This document shows, in pieces, positions 1 to 12,689 of a DNA stretch of 64,000 bases (the first letter of the stretch is position 1; each line of letters starts with the position of its first letter). The stretch lies in the NCBI GenBank assembly GCA_002946415.1, contig NJPS01000061.1, positions 496,001-560,000 on the forward strand, given 5' to 3'. The notes under the pieces are model-generated. The model saw nothing but the letters and a program-made list of their open reading frames with translations. It was not told the DNA's origin and did not search any database. A program made the position numbers and the translations under genes. Source of the stretch: Rutstroemia sp. NJR-2017a BVV2. Its lineage: Eukaryota; Ascomycota; Leotiomycetes; Helotiales; Rutstroemiaceae.

Positions 1-1039
1 CCATTTTTAATCGCTCATCCACGAGATCTACTACGATAATCTGTTTGGGTTTCTGCTTTTGGAAATTGAGAGACATGAGAGCTGCGAGACCGACGGCTCC
101 GGCTCCGACTATGCAGATTGTGTCGTGCGAAGATGGAGTGAGAACGTGGAGCATTGCTGGGGATGTGGGTTAGTGGGATTGGAGAAGATGAGAGTTGTTG
201 GTGTAGGTCAGGAATGATTCAGACGTACCGCCTGCTCCAGTCATTATACCGCAGCCGAGAGGGGCAAGCATTTCGAGATCGATAGATTGGTCGCCTGCTT
301 CTCCGACTTTGACACAACAGCGAGAGTCGACTACTGCGTATTTACTGAAACCTACCCAAGAAAATTCCTAGTCAGTACTTCGCACCCCCAATTCCATGTC
401 CACTTTCCTCCTTTTACCTTCCCATCCATCCACATCACGCACCCCCAAAAGAAGAAATCCCACTAACAACTCTGCCCAAAAAAATGACTCGTGATTTCCC
501 CCTTCCCCTCTCCCTCTCCCTCCCCAGCAGCAAACCCATAAGCCTTACTCCCATTCGCTCTCCCCACCCCAAAATTATCTCTCTCCCAATCATCACAAAA
601 ACTCGTCTCTTTCCTCTCGCAGTACTTGCAGCTTCCACAACTTGTGTAGCTAAGCAGTACCTGGTCGCCTGCTTTTACGCTTTGCACTTCTGTGCCTACA
701 CGGCTTATGATACCGGCGCCTGGAGGCGGGTTAGTTGAGGGTAGGTTTAAGATTGTAGTGACTGTAGAGAGAGAGAGTATGGGGAAAGGGAGAGGATAGG
801 AGGGGAAGAATAGGAAAAGAAAAAGGAGTGCAAAAAGTAAAAGACAAACCTTCATGCCCAAGCACAGCAGGAAACAAACCCGGGATGTCATGATCAGCAA
901 AATTGATATCCGTATGACAAACTCCCGTCGCTTTGATCTCGACGAGGACTTCTGTGGGGAGGAGTGTGTCGTTTACTTCTATGGAGCGGTAGGTGAAGGG
1001 ATCGCCGGGGTTGGAGACGACGAGGGCGTGGGTTTTCAT
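1..1039 (-). CDS. Zinc-dependent alcohol dehydrogenase (aryl/benzyl-alcohol type), 3' end beyond window
   Basis: Medium-chain NAD(P)-dependent alcohol dehydrogenase oxidising an alcohol, probably cytosolic. I splice four exons on the minus strand: 1039-850, 719-468, 351-229 and 156 to the left edge, all GT..AG and phase-consistent. Seen: start MKTHALVV; catalytic zinc motif GVCHTD then LGHEGAG; structural zinc cysteines in CGSCKYC with a later SFCDDW; Rossmann motif IVGAGAVGLAA followed by IIVVDLVDERL. The third exon reads FSKYAVVDSRCC then LGCGIMTGAGG, typical of the benzyl/aryl-alcohol dehydrogenase branch. Odd: exon 2 carries a Gly/Glu low-complexity run (GEGEGEGKGE) before SHFFGQSC, where relatives are shorter; this could be a real insertion or an unrecognised intron. 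The C-terminal substrate-domain part is outside the window. Substrate is unknown. Confidence 0.9.
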
Positions 1040-4000
1040 TTTTTGCGTATTGGGTGTTGCTTATTCGATATCTGGGAGACAGTAGATAGTATATGTGAGG
1101 TGCAGTAGTTGTTGTGATGGTGGGTGGAATGGGGAAAGTATTGGTGGATGGGGATGATGTAGTAGGCGGGGTTGGGTCAGTTTGATAAGGAGCGGTTCGC
1201 TTGGCTGGCGGGGTTCATCGGCACTGATTCGGCAGTGGGACCGGAGATTGCCTTTGTAGAACAGTTCGGGATGTCTTCCCTGGATTGATATTCTATGGGG
1301 TTTAAAGACATAAGTTTGGGAGCGCGATTTAACTAGGTGTTTTCTATGAGTGTAAGGTTGGCGTTTTTCAATCGTGTGGATTTCCGGGTATTTGTGCGGT
1401 TCGAATACTTTTGGAATAAGCAAATCAGTTGTCCAAATTAGATCTTTTGTGTTGCCAAACATCGTACGATGAAATGCAGATATAGTACACTGTAAATCAA
1501 GAGTATGGTTATTGTTACAAAACTCTGTAATGCAGACTTCTAGGTTCTTTAGCTAGACGAAACAGCTGCGGTACAAGACCCCTTCCTTAGAACGACACCA
1601 TGTGTCAAATGTGTATACAACACAATCTTTGCTCTCTTTTACCGCTGAGTCTATAATAGACATTCAGCAATGCCCGATTGTAGCTCGACGTCCTTTGAAA
1701 ATCTTCCAAAATCAACATGAGAATAACGCGTCGCGATACACTACAGACATGCACACAGCAGCATGCGTCTTTAATGTAGCAGTGTACTTTCCGCTGTAGA
1801 AATGGAATGTCAAAGTCATGCCCACCTAAGATACCGAGGCCAGTATGCTATACCCTTCAAGGCTTTATGAGCCCAAGTAAGATGCTGTCATTTATGTCGA
1901 TTAGCCCTGGCATCCAATGATGCCAAAGGAAGTGTTTTGATCCCTGATTCGCAGTGGATGATGTTGTAATGAGTGCGAAGATGGCATATCGAAGCTTGTC
2001 GATTGCCTCTCTAGTGCACCGGCCTTTATTGACTGAATTTGTGGTGATGAATATGAATCTCTCTGGAACTAAAATGTTTCAGGTGCGGAGCATTCAGAGT
2101 GAACTGCGAAGACGTTAGTCCAGGATACGGACTGAGAGCTTGAAGTTGGCTTACACTCCGTATCTTGCAAAGATAAATTGAATAAGATATATCCACTCAG
2201 AGTCTTTTCCTGGGAGAACCTGAAAACGGTCAGCGCTAAGAATTGAAGGTTGAATCAACCGCCAGCCTGTGGCACCATCTTTACATACTTCGTGTGATAG
2301 CCGCGCTTTAGGCATTTGCCTGTCGTGGGCTGGTAGGACTGTCACATTTCCGGACTGGGCGTCGTTGTGGAGCAGCGCATAGCCACTGGTAATGCTAGAA
2401 TAGTTCATGTTGTTGAAAATAGAATATGTAGACAGACGTCTCGATCTTGCTGTAGTTGTGAATATTTCGAGGAGGGCGGACCTTGAATGCGGATTAAGAG
2501 TTGCTCTTCATCATTCATGACGGCGGAACCCTGACTCTTTATATTTACATCGTCGACATCTAAAACAAGAATGGCGCGCCGAATTCCACTGCAGCTTACT
2601 TTCAGCGCGATAGGCACTTCTAATTCGGTATTCGGTACTCCGCATTGTGAGAAGAAACGATCCCAAGGAACGCATTCTCGGGAGCCTTGTGCTGTGCTTG
2701 AAAGATCGCGACTCAACCAACCAAGTTCTCAGTTTCCTGCTTACTCACTTATGAAACGAGTAATGCCCAACCATTGCGGACCACGATGTAAGATTTACGT
2801 AGGACGTGGGAGTGGAATCCCTTCATTCTCTCCAGTCTCACGTGACCGAAAGCGCCCAATTTTGGGGCTTAGCTAAGCCTCGGTGGGGCTGTACTCTTTC
2901 TCAGCCATTTTGAGATCTTGGCCGGGAACATTTTCTATGCGACAACGTCAATGTCGCCTTGCGAAGGAACAGAGGTAAGTCAAAGAGACATAAATATTTT
3001 GTTTTATCGACAATGCTGTCGCTTCCCAGCCCGCAGAGGGGATCTTCCTCAACTGAAGATGCACTGTTTCCGTCAGTCGATTGAATACTCGTTTTCCGTT
3101 TATCTCAAATCCGCAGACACGAATCTGAACTCTATGATATCCGGCGTCTTCCTATTTGTCACCGCTATATGATCCTCTTCTTGGACGTCCTATAGGAAAT
3201 TTACTAGCGGCTTCCACGGCGAATTCTCGTTGAATGCCCCAGCGTATCTTCTATGGATCGCAGCGGGACTCACGACAATGTCCATATCAACGTCCGAATT
3301 CTATAGTGCCAACGGAAGGCGCCACCTTTTGATCACTCCTCGATCGCATTCGCATATATGGAATGAACTTCTGGCCATAAAGTTCGAGCGAGGCGGCATG
3401 ATTGAGCAGCGGCACTACATTTCATACAAGCGTCCAAGATGGGAGGAACTCGTTCTTCTCTTTTAGAGTTTCGTGCCTGTTACATCCTGGGCATCAAGAC
3501 GAGCTTGCCTCGATTGACACCCAGAAGCCATAACGAGCAGCAATAGCTAGCGGCAGCGGCATGTATTATTGTTTATCGAAAACATAATACGGAAATACAT
3601 TAATGTATGGGGAGTTGGAGTTATACAAGTTATGTCGAAACCCTTGCTGCAGAAAGATTTGTTGTCAGAGCGTTGACTCTCCTGTGATCCAATCACATGC
3701 CAGGTCGGCGCTTTTCCAGCGAAAGCACAGGACGAACAGAACTGGAAATTTGGCATAACATGACTCAAATCCTTCAACTCCAGATTTTCCGGCGAAATAG
3801 GGATCTTCACTAAGGACATACTGCGGGATAACCCCTGGGGTTCTGGTGCGATCGGTGAGAAACCCGTCGAACCTTATTTGGGGCGGGTCGCCTACCGCTC
3901 TGAATCAGCATAATATTGTCATTGGCATCATGCTTGCACATGCCCAAACAAGAATACGCTCTTCCTGTGGCGACTTGTTCTGGACCAGCTATGTCGATCT

Positions 4001-5292
4001 TACCTTTTCCATGCGACAACAGCCTTGAAGCCTGTAGACGTCCTGAGGAAATCATGCTTTATCACAAGGCTCTTTCCAGCGCAGAATAAACAAGCCAGTT
4101 TAGGATATTGCGTGGTTGCAGATTGCGGTTATCAGACGAATTGCCTAGAGCATCTAAGGTACTATAAGGTTTTTATCGTTCAGCTCTTTTTGGTGTTGTC
4201 GTCGGCCTGTTGTATCTGCACCAGAGAGCCTCTTCATCGGTTTCTTCTTGGTTTCTTCTTGGCTTGCGTAGTTTCGTCGGCATCAAGATTCTACCCTACC
4301 CCAAGCTACTCCCAGAACGTTGGTCCTAGCTCAAAGCGGTCATGGCTCCTGCTAGGTGCGGGCTCAGGCGAGGCTGGATCCATACAGTGCTGAGAGAAAA
4401 GCTCACGAATCATGCTTTGCAGTCAAACCTTAAGCTCGGGATTTCGCTAAACATGCATCTGGTCTTTAGCGTCATGGAATCGACACGGAGATTATAGAAG
4501 ACGATCAATGAGACATTGGCGGTCTTTGTCGGGAGCATCCCGAGCGAGACAAAGTGGACGACAGCTGTCTCCTTTCTCCATTTGGCGTTATACGGCTCCT
4601 AGTGGAGTGCGTCCCGTTATCCGGGTACTTAGAATTGAGGTCGGGTGTCTGGGGATTCTTCTCGATCTGTCGTCCTTTAGGTTTAGTTCGCCTCATAAGG
4701 CCCTATTCCGGGTATACTAGTTGAACGCGGGAGGCTGTCTTCAGCAGGGACTTTTACTCTGGGAATCCAGGGTTCACAAGACGGCACGTTAATTGGAATG
4801 CGCTGGGAAATCCTGCATCGCCCCTGATTTAAAGTCAATCTTGACGTTACACGAAAAAGACCATCATGATGTGCAGTGCCAGGTTATAGATTTCGTTGCG
4901 AAGTGTTTATATAACTGACTACTGCTGTGGTTTGAAGTCGTACCCTTTGAAAGGTGTTAAAGATCTCGGTGTCACTGCCGAGCACACCTTCGTTTCACAA
5001 GACACTTGTCGTTGACTACAGCTGAAACTGTGTCGAGGTCAGTGTGGTGAACAAATAAAAATTCGGTCTTTACGAACGATTGGCAATTGCACTTGATTCA
5101 TAGTTGCAGAATTTTCTTGACGACGAGTCTTATTTGTCAATATTTGAACTTTTGTCCTTTTTGTAATTTATACATTCCTTCCGGACCAATTCTTGTCCTG
5201 CGAAAAAGCGACTATACTTTCTTTATATCGGATTGGGTGAGCACTGTATATGCTTCTGGACCCATCACGCATCGCCAACCTCAACTGTTACA
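1040..5292. other. Gene-poor region of 4.2 kb
   Basis: No gene here that I can support. Open frames are short and lack family motifs. The first few hundred bases probably include the promoter of the leftward alcohol dehydrogenase. One stretch (2151-2716, minus) looks weakly protein-like and is listed separately. Minus-strand frames at 3547-4055 also have a somewhat protein-like composition, but I find no splice model that joins them. Confidence 0.5.
2151..2716 (-). pseudogene. Possible broken hypothetical gene
   Basis: Two minus-strand frames abut here: one from 2716 ending in TGA near 2405, and one whose ATG overlaps that stop and runs to 2151. The amino-acid composition of both is ordinary (for example LLIRIQGPPSSKYSQLQQ, then PSILSADRFQVLPGKDSEW), and together they would give about 185 residues. 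No GT..AG pair with matching phase joins them, so a single frameshift in an old gene is one reading and chance is another. No family is recognised. The upstream frame has no ATG near its 5' end. Confidence 0.2.
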
Positions 5293-6691
5293 ATGCTCAC
5301 GCTACTGTCTCCTCACTATGTTCCTGAAGTCTCCACAAAAAGCGATTTGGCTATCGCCTCCATAGCCTTTGGGTGGACTCTTGGGTTCGGATGGCTGACG
5401 AGCTGGACGGCACTGAAGCAGACAAGGCACATACAGAGACGCCATGGCTTGACAGGAATCCATTCCCCATATGTGATTATGATTTGGGGCGAAATATTGG
5501 TCTGTTTTGGTTTTGCCATTTGCTGTTGGCTTCATCTCTACGACGTTATTCCACCTAGGTAAGTCAAATAGCATGTCCTTTACCGAGTCCCACTTTGCAA
5601 AACTAACATTACCCAGCTTTGTCTTCTTCTTCAGTATTCGTTCGTACTTCCAGTCCATCAGAAAACACCGAAACACAACTAACCCGCCCATGCAGTCACA
5701 CTCTGGGCCCTTCAAGTCCAATTCCTCCTCCAGATCATCATCAATCGAATCTCCATCCTCCTTCCCAATCTCCGCAAAGTCACGCACATGAAAATCGGCG
5801 TTGCTGTCCTCATCACCGCCATAAACATCAGCGTATACTGCATCTGGGTACCCGCACGCCTACAGATATCCACCGAGTACGAAGCCATAAACAATGTTTG
5901 GGATCGCTGCGAGAAGTCGATCTATCTCATTGTCGACGCCGCGCTGAATTGGTATTTTATGAGAACGGTGCATGACAAACTGGTGGCGAATGGGTTGAGC
6001 AAGTATAAGAGGTTGATCAATTTTAACCTAGTGTTGGTGTTCTTTTCGCTGAGTATGGATTGCTTGATTATTGGCATGATGAGTTTGAGCAATTCTTTCG
6101 TGTGAGTGTTTTCTTCTTTGCATCATGCACATCCCTTGTTCCTCCTACAAATTTGTACGTTTCATATACGTACCCCTCCATATACAGCCTTTCCGGCCCT
6201 CCGCCCAAGTCCCACCCCCACAACCCCAACACCCCGAAGAACTCCCCCACTAAACTCCCCCTCACAGCTACATGCAATTCCACCCCCTCGCCTACCTCGT
6301 CAAACTCAACATCGAGATGTCCATGGCCGACCTCATCGCCAAAGTATCCATCCTCCCCATGAAGCCCAAGTCCAGCTACACGGACCCAGGGGCGGCCCAC
6401 GGCTCGCACGGCTCGCGCGCTGTCCCGAACGAAGATATCCCTTTACGTATCGCAGTCAAGCACGACGTGCACGTCAATCACCACGATATTGATGCGGAGC
6501 TCGACGGGGAATGTGAAGGAGGGGTGATCACGCCGTCGGGGAGTTCGGCGGGGATTGTAAAACGTGGCGGGGATGAGGAGGCGGGGGAGGGGGGGGATAT
6601 GGTGGGGGAGGGGGGGGATATGGTGGGGCAGGGGAGGGAACATAGTGCGAATGGGCCGTTGGATCAGGGTTATTTTCGGTTTGAGAGGTAG
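5293..6691 (+). CDS. Fungal multi-pass integral membrane protein, about 370 aa
   Basis: Four exons: 5293-5558, 5617-5633, 5696-6101, 6268-6691 (1113 nt). Exon 2 is only 17 nt, but it is needed to join IPPSFVFFF to ITLWALQVQFLLQIIINR, and the phases fit exactly. The start at 5293 (CACAATG-like context, MLTLLSPHYV) sits just before the first hydrophobic segment. About seven hydrophobic helices follow: IASIAFGWTLGFGW, YVIMIWGEILVCFGFAICCW, WALQVQFLLQIIINR, IGVAVLITAINISVYCIW, IYLIVDAALNWYF, FNLVLVFFSLSMDCLIIGMM and a last one before KLNIEMSMADLI. The C-terminal 100 residues are hydrophilic with a repeated GGDMVGEGG. I recognise the architecture as a widespread ascomycete membrane-protein family without a known function; it is not a classical PTH11 receptor by motif. 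Expression and ligand cannot be inferred. Confidence 0.85.
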
Positions 6692-9600
6692 TTTCAGGGA
6701 TTATATACGATGAGGCGCATGCTTGGGTTTTGGGCATGGCGTTAAGTTATCGGAAATGGATCACTGCTATGCCATGCATGGTCTATTTACTGAAGGAAGG
6801 CGCACGCACGCTCGCACGTTTTTGGAACTCACGGAAGGGGAACGATATAGTACGATAAGCGCTTGCACGACGACATCCGCACAGCACGAGATGGCCGAAG
6901 GCGCACGAGCATGGTTATTCTGATTTTTCGGTGTTTATGTTTCAACCTATATTACCATGATTTGTTTGGGGTTTGGCACGTACAAACCAAAAGTACAGCA
7001 CAGGATAACACAGCATACCATATAAAAGCAAGCAAGCAAGCAGGATCAGGATTCATAGAAAGGGTTTCTTTTGTCATATATCTTATCTTGTCTTTACGAT
7101 TTGAAACTAGTAAACTACAGCATATATTTTAATATCGACGAACATTACTTATGATGCGCTCGCGATACTCGGATACAGTACAACTTGAAAGACAAAAAAA
7201 GAGCAAGTGAAGATGAAACCTCGAAAAAGTCGGGGCGAACAGATAGAGATTCAGAGAATGTCACTCGGGCGAGTAAGTAAAACAAGGATAGGATGAGTGT
7301 GAAGATCGTCTGCAAGTATAAGTCATACTCCAGTATGTATTGGTCAACTTCTTTTCTGGATCAATCGTATTACCAAATAAGATACAGACAGTAGCACGCA
7401 CAGGGCAGACGCCTCATTAAGCCCTGCGAGGATCGTTAAACTACCACGAAAGCCTAAATTCAGCTCCGCAGATCGCTGAATTCAGGGGCCAAAAAGGAAA
7501 GAGGTGAGCTACTCTGTATACTATTGGAACCACGCCAAATTTGGATAACTTAGAAGATGAAGTGAAGACTTTCCTTCACTTCCTTTGTCGAGTGAGACTG
7601 ACCTATTGTTTTGCTTTGTTTTTGGTTTTTTTTTTTTTTCGTTTTTTTTGGGAATGTGGGGAAGGCATACATACTATAATTTACGGAGGGCTGGAGTCCT
7701 GGGGATTCTGTGGGGAAACGTGAAGCTATTAGGAGATGCTCCGATTCCACCGGTTGTATTGATCCCGACGGGATTTCCGATGAGTCCCAATCCAGCTGTG
7801 GATTTATCCGGATTTATCCTTTTTGATGCACATTTGCTGTTTTTTGGGATGGAAACCTATGGTTTTGACAGTAGTTGGCTCTATAGATGTACTTCAACTT
7901 ACATTTCCTTACAGATTCTCAACCGCAAAAACGCGGACTTCCTTCAATGAAGTAAATGAAATCTAAGGTTAGCGCGGGTGATCTGTGGTCTTGTAAGATA
8001 TGACGTTTAAGAGAAAAGGGGCTCGGTGTCACTTACGATTTCCCAGTGGAAACATTCCATACCGCCACAAGAATTCCCGTTCGTAATAGTACTCAAAAGA
8101 AAATAGGTACTCTCGTTTCTTTCCTGCTCTCTTTCTTTCTTTTTCCTTTTGCGAACTATGCTCATCTTTCTGGGATACCAGATGACAAGAGTCATTTTGA
8201 TACCAAAGAAATGAGACTTCCATCTCTTTTGGTTTCGCTCGCCTAAGCTATTAGACTCGCGGAATCAAGTTCCCCTCAATCCTTGCAGTGGTCTTTGGAA
8301 TCCTGTGAATCTGACGGGCCATAGCATGGTAAGCAGTGACGGTCACCATCGGGACGCCTGAGTAGGAAGAGGATCTACTCCCAGGAGGCGTCCGGTCATC
8401 CACAATACTATCGTCCTTGATATGCATCGAAAACTATAACACATAAGCCGCCGGGCTCTACCATCCGAACCTTTCCAGCACAGTATTGGCATCGAAACAA
8501 TAACAGCGACCCATCAACAATGAGAACACAGGGAGTGTTAATGGTCTTGTCAATATATCAGTCACTTCGATATACCGAAGCTGCAGTCGCTACTTTCATA
8601 TCCCAAGTTCGCCAGCGAAGATTTCGGCATCGCTTTACTGCGTACTGAATACAAAACAAGGGCAGATGGCCAACGATATGAGTTGTACATAGGATACCTA
8701 TCACTGGGGGCGTATCAACTCGACCAGACCTGGCTTAGAGATGACGGAACAAAACGAGCGGTGCTTTACTCACCAGCAGCCTTTGGACAAGTGAGAGGGT
8801 GCCATCGAATACTTTCGGCTTATGCATCCGCTCCATTCATCCCGCCACTCCTAATTCGTTATATATTGATGGATATGACCAAATGCGAGCTCTGGGCACA
8901 CTCGCCGCCCAACACCGCACCTCCATATCTTTACGTATCGACCTGGTAGATGTTGCAATCGGAGTAGCGGAAGAAAATAATCCCTTTCAGGCTGCTTGTT
9001 GCCGAACGGGCTAACGCTCCGTTACGCCTTGAGATTGACCCTGCGTTCCCTTATTTGTCCTTACTTGGGACGACTTGCGATGGCATTGCTGAATATAGAC
9101 CTCTAATCGGCTCGTGGGTGGGTGCAATCTGTATATGTAGAATGGGAATAATATCGATCCGCAGAGAGAACATCTCCCGACTGTGCCCTCCCAAATGCTA
9201 GATAGAGCATCATACAACTGGAGGTATAAAGAGATGATGGTTCCAGACACGCGCCACGAGGTTGTAGGAAGATGCGTCAGTAGAGGTGAGGAAGTAGCGG
9301 AGATGCCTGAAGAGATACTTGCCGTCAGGATAATTCGCGGGGAGCCTGTCTATGATCGTTGGAGTTTCTCGTTAACGTTCAATCATGATAGCACGTTTAG
9401 AACTCAATAGCATATACCTAGATTATGACCTGCCTTTCTTCCCGCCAAGGGTCTCCAATTGAGCTTCTGCAAGGCTTAATACTCCCTCCCTATCGTATCT
9501 TTCAGTTGGAAATTTGCTCCACTGGTGCTCCAAGGTTCGGATGCTTCCATACTATGCAAACGAATGGTCCGTAGCCATGCAAAACTGATGACGAACATGG

Positions 9601-12600
9601 AGCGCGTGCCTTCACGGCGAAGATGCATCACTATCCGTTGTAGATTAAATCGTTATGAGAAGTCTTGAGTAAGGCACACAACCTCAATTAATTTGTGTCA
9701 TGTATCGAATTTGATATTAGCGGAAGAAAGAGGGACATATAGTTGGCGGGGTAACTTCGAGGCCAAATCCATAGATGACTAATCATACACCTTCTTCCAG
9801 TCATCTTCAGTTTTTGTTCAGCAAGAATTGGACAAATGGTCAATCAATCTGAAACTAATATCGCCCACAGAGAAACTGGCTCTGTATAGGTTGCGTAAGT
9901 ATGCCTTGCCTGAACATCTCCAGCCTGGCTGTTTTCGCTGTCCTTCGCGTCGGCTTGTCTATACTGGAGCAAGTTGTGCTTCCAACCATTTCGCGGATTG
10001 AAGGCTGAGGGGTTGATCTGCATAAGACTCAAACAAGAAGGGATGGGATTTGGGCTTGAAGCCATAGTCGTGGCCAAAGTCGAACCCTTCGGAACCTTCT
10101 CGTGTATTACTTCATACGCGGGCCACATTCGATCCTGGTTATATTCCCTAAGGAAACCGATACATATCTTTGCGTCGATAGATATGTCTGCCGGCGTAGA
10201 CCAAGACAGAAGAAGAAGCAAGGTCTGTGTATTTCCATCTCGATTCTTCCAAGCCGAACTTTGTCTACACTCCACTGGTCCGAGCGAGCAATACCCCGAT
10301 TTAATCCCAGCGAGCTTTCGGATACTGTTTAAAGAAATAGATGCATTGAGCTCCGCAGGCTTTACAGCACGCCTTCCATTGTTTGTGTCGTACACATCGT
10401 AGATGCGCCTCACTGCAACTCGACCAGGATCAGACGTAAGCACCAACGGACACACAACATCAACATACTGTCACCGTTATATAGGACCCTACGACGATTA
10501 ATGGCTGCTCATATCCCGCAGCCGATTGGCGTATACTGCGGCGGGGACGCGAAAAACGAGGAGTTTGCATAATGCAACTCCAGGGTTGGTCCTGCATCTA
10601 GATCCTGCATAACCAAGTCGGAAGAAGTAAACGGCCCGAGACTGTTGCTAACCTTATGAAAACCAAAGATCAGGTCGAACCAGATAATTAGACTTTTCAG
10701 ATGCTCTAACGAATTCGGACTGGGTTGCAGCTTTTGCTGCCAGGCAAAGAATTAGGAAGTCGAATTGTTAATCGTGCTCCAATAATCAGCACACCCAGAT
10801 CTTTCGGGAAACAGTCGCAGAAGGGTTTCTGATAGCCTTTTCATTTCTGCTCGTCGTCAGTGCCAAGAAAGGTTACCAGCAAAGGATTTTCCAGGGCCGC
10901 ATTGCAGTTATGCTGCATCCAAAGAGTCCAAGGATTGAGCAGCTCGTATGGAGAATTTGGGAAAGCGTGTTCAAACTCCCATGAGCCGCGGCTTGACATA
11001 CCAGAGCGACATTTGTCATTGATTCGATATCTGACGTCCCTGCGACTTTCTGTACGTTTTACCTCTCTTCGGACCCAGATCTTCAATGCTTCTGGCACCC
11101 ACGAGGTATTGAAGAAAGTCGTCGTATCAAAAACTCCGTGGTTCCTTTCGTGCTTTTCCTCGTCTTACATACATCGAAGCCCCTGTTGCATTTCGCACGT
11201 ATTTCGTCGTGCCACTGGAGACGGTGTGACCTCACTAGGAGGCTATCAGGAGAGATGGCATGCTTCTTGCTCCATGCTCCACGCTCCACGGATCTGCCAA
11301 TTTCCCAACTGCCGTCTATGCCACCCACTTCGATTTGCGTTTGCCGTCGATGAGATATCCATGGACGTGGAAAGAAAATGTCCGCGGAAAGGGGAACACT
11401 TTTGCTTCATTCCAAAAAGCGTGACTTTTTCGGCAAATGTTTCATTGCCAATTGCCGAAGTTGTTTCTTGAGCTCCAAGTTAGCCCCGCGATTCAGATTT
11501 CCCCCACAATCGGCCTCCCACAATCCCACAGTCCACAAACCCACCCAAACCCGCACCTCTCCGTACTTCGGCCAGCATTCATCATCATCAGTGAAAAGCA
11601 TCGTGATATTCTAATTCAAATACCATCCCTACCGGGCTCCAATCCTCAGGCACACTCACAGCTCTTACGATGGCTCAGGGCTGATAAGCCAAGTATGTGT
11701 ACGTACCACGACATAAATAGAAATTGTATGGGCGAAGATACGAGTTGCTTATGCATACCATGCGAGTGCGAGATTTTGCAAAGGAAATGCGTCTATTAGA
11801 AACGCCAGCCTTACTGATTCCATTCACAGATGCGTTTCTCTGATGAAATGATTGTCAGGAGTAGACTTACCGAAAGTCCGGTGCGTGTCAAAAATCATAC
11901 TTCCCGGTACTACTTCCCGACTTTACTTACCGATCACTTATCGTCACTGCCACTTGCTTCATTGAGTAAGAAGACAGCGGGCTCTAAGCATATGTCCGAT
12001 GCTAGCGCCACCATATGCGAGCCTAGAAAACTCCATCGTAAGTGCTCAGTAAGCCGGCAACACAGGATATTGGATGATCCGTTAGTGATCCGTGATGTTC
12101 TGATCGTGTTATTGAGGGTCGCTGTCTCGGCAAGTGCGTCTGGGTGACGTCTGTGCCAAGGCTCATCGTGATGGATGCCAGTTAGCTAAACCCAAGTGGA
12201 TTTGGGGGACAGGTCTTGGAAGGTTCATTGGGCGCGCACATGCACATGTGGGAATATCGCTGGGGAACCCTGACGGTGGGTGATGCGGTAAGCTAGCTAG
12301 CTAGCTTATCCCATCATGGAAGGATTTCTTCCCTTCTGTGCCGTCCATGAGATCTTAAATATGGCGTCTAACGCACGCACTGCATCTCAAACTTCTGGGT
12401 CGTGCATAGACTTATAGACTTCTCGGCATCTTCTATCGGCCTGCTTGATTGCGAAGAGCGGAGGATCTCCATCCATTTTCCTGTTATATCTAGAGGTATC
12501 TGTTTCGAGTGAGACGGGTTTAGAAGGACTAGATTTAGAACAAGGCAATTGTAGCTTTCAGTTACCCAGCTCGAGTCTTGTGTTTCATGATATGATTCAC

Positions 12601-12689
12601 ATTATTTGTATGAGTACCCAAGACTGAGCCTCATATATTTCAATCACCGTACCTCATTCGAAAAGTCTGGACTCTAAGACATCACCGCC
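6692..12689. other. Gene-poor region of 6.0 kb
   Basis: After the 3' flank of the membrane-protein gene I see no supported gene until the P450. Visible landmarks are a T-rich tract at about 7620-7650 and a short TAGC/AGCT repeat near 12290-12305. The longest frame is a 203-codon minus-strand run at 9844-10455. It has plausible composition and a TATA-like CTATATAA just upstream near 10475, but no ATG near its beginning and no recognisable domain, so I do not call it. A 203-codon plus-strand frame at 10860-11471 is also unrecognised. The region may hold decayed genes or transposon remnants. Confidence 0.5.

Noticed and set aside
9844..10455. 203-codon minus-strand frame
   Set aside because: Plausible composition and a TATA-like word upstream, but no ATG near its 5' end and no family resemblance.
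10860..11471. 203-codon plus-strand frame
   Set aside because: No recognisable motif and a competing minus-strand frame overlaps; not enough to call a gene.
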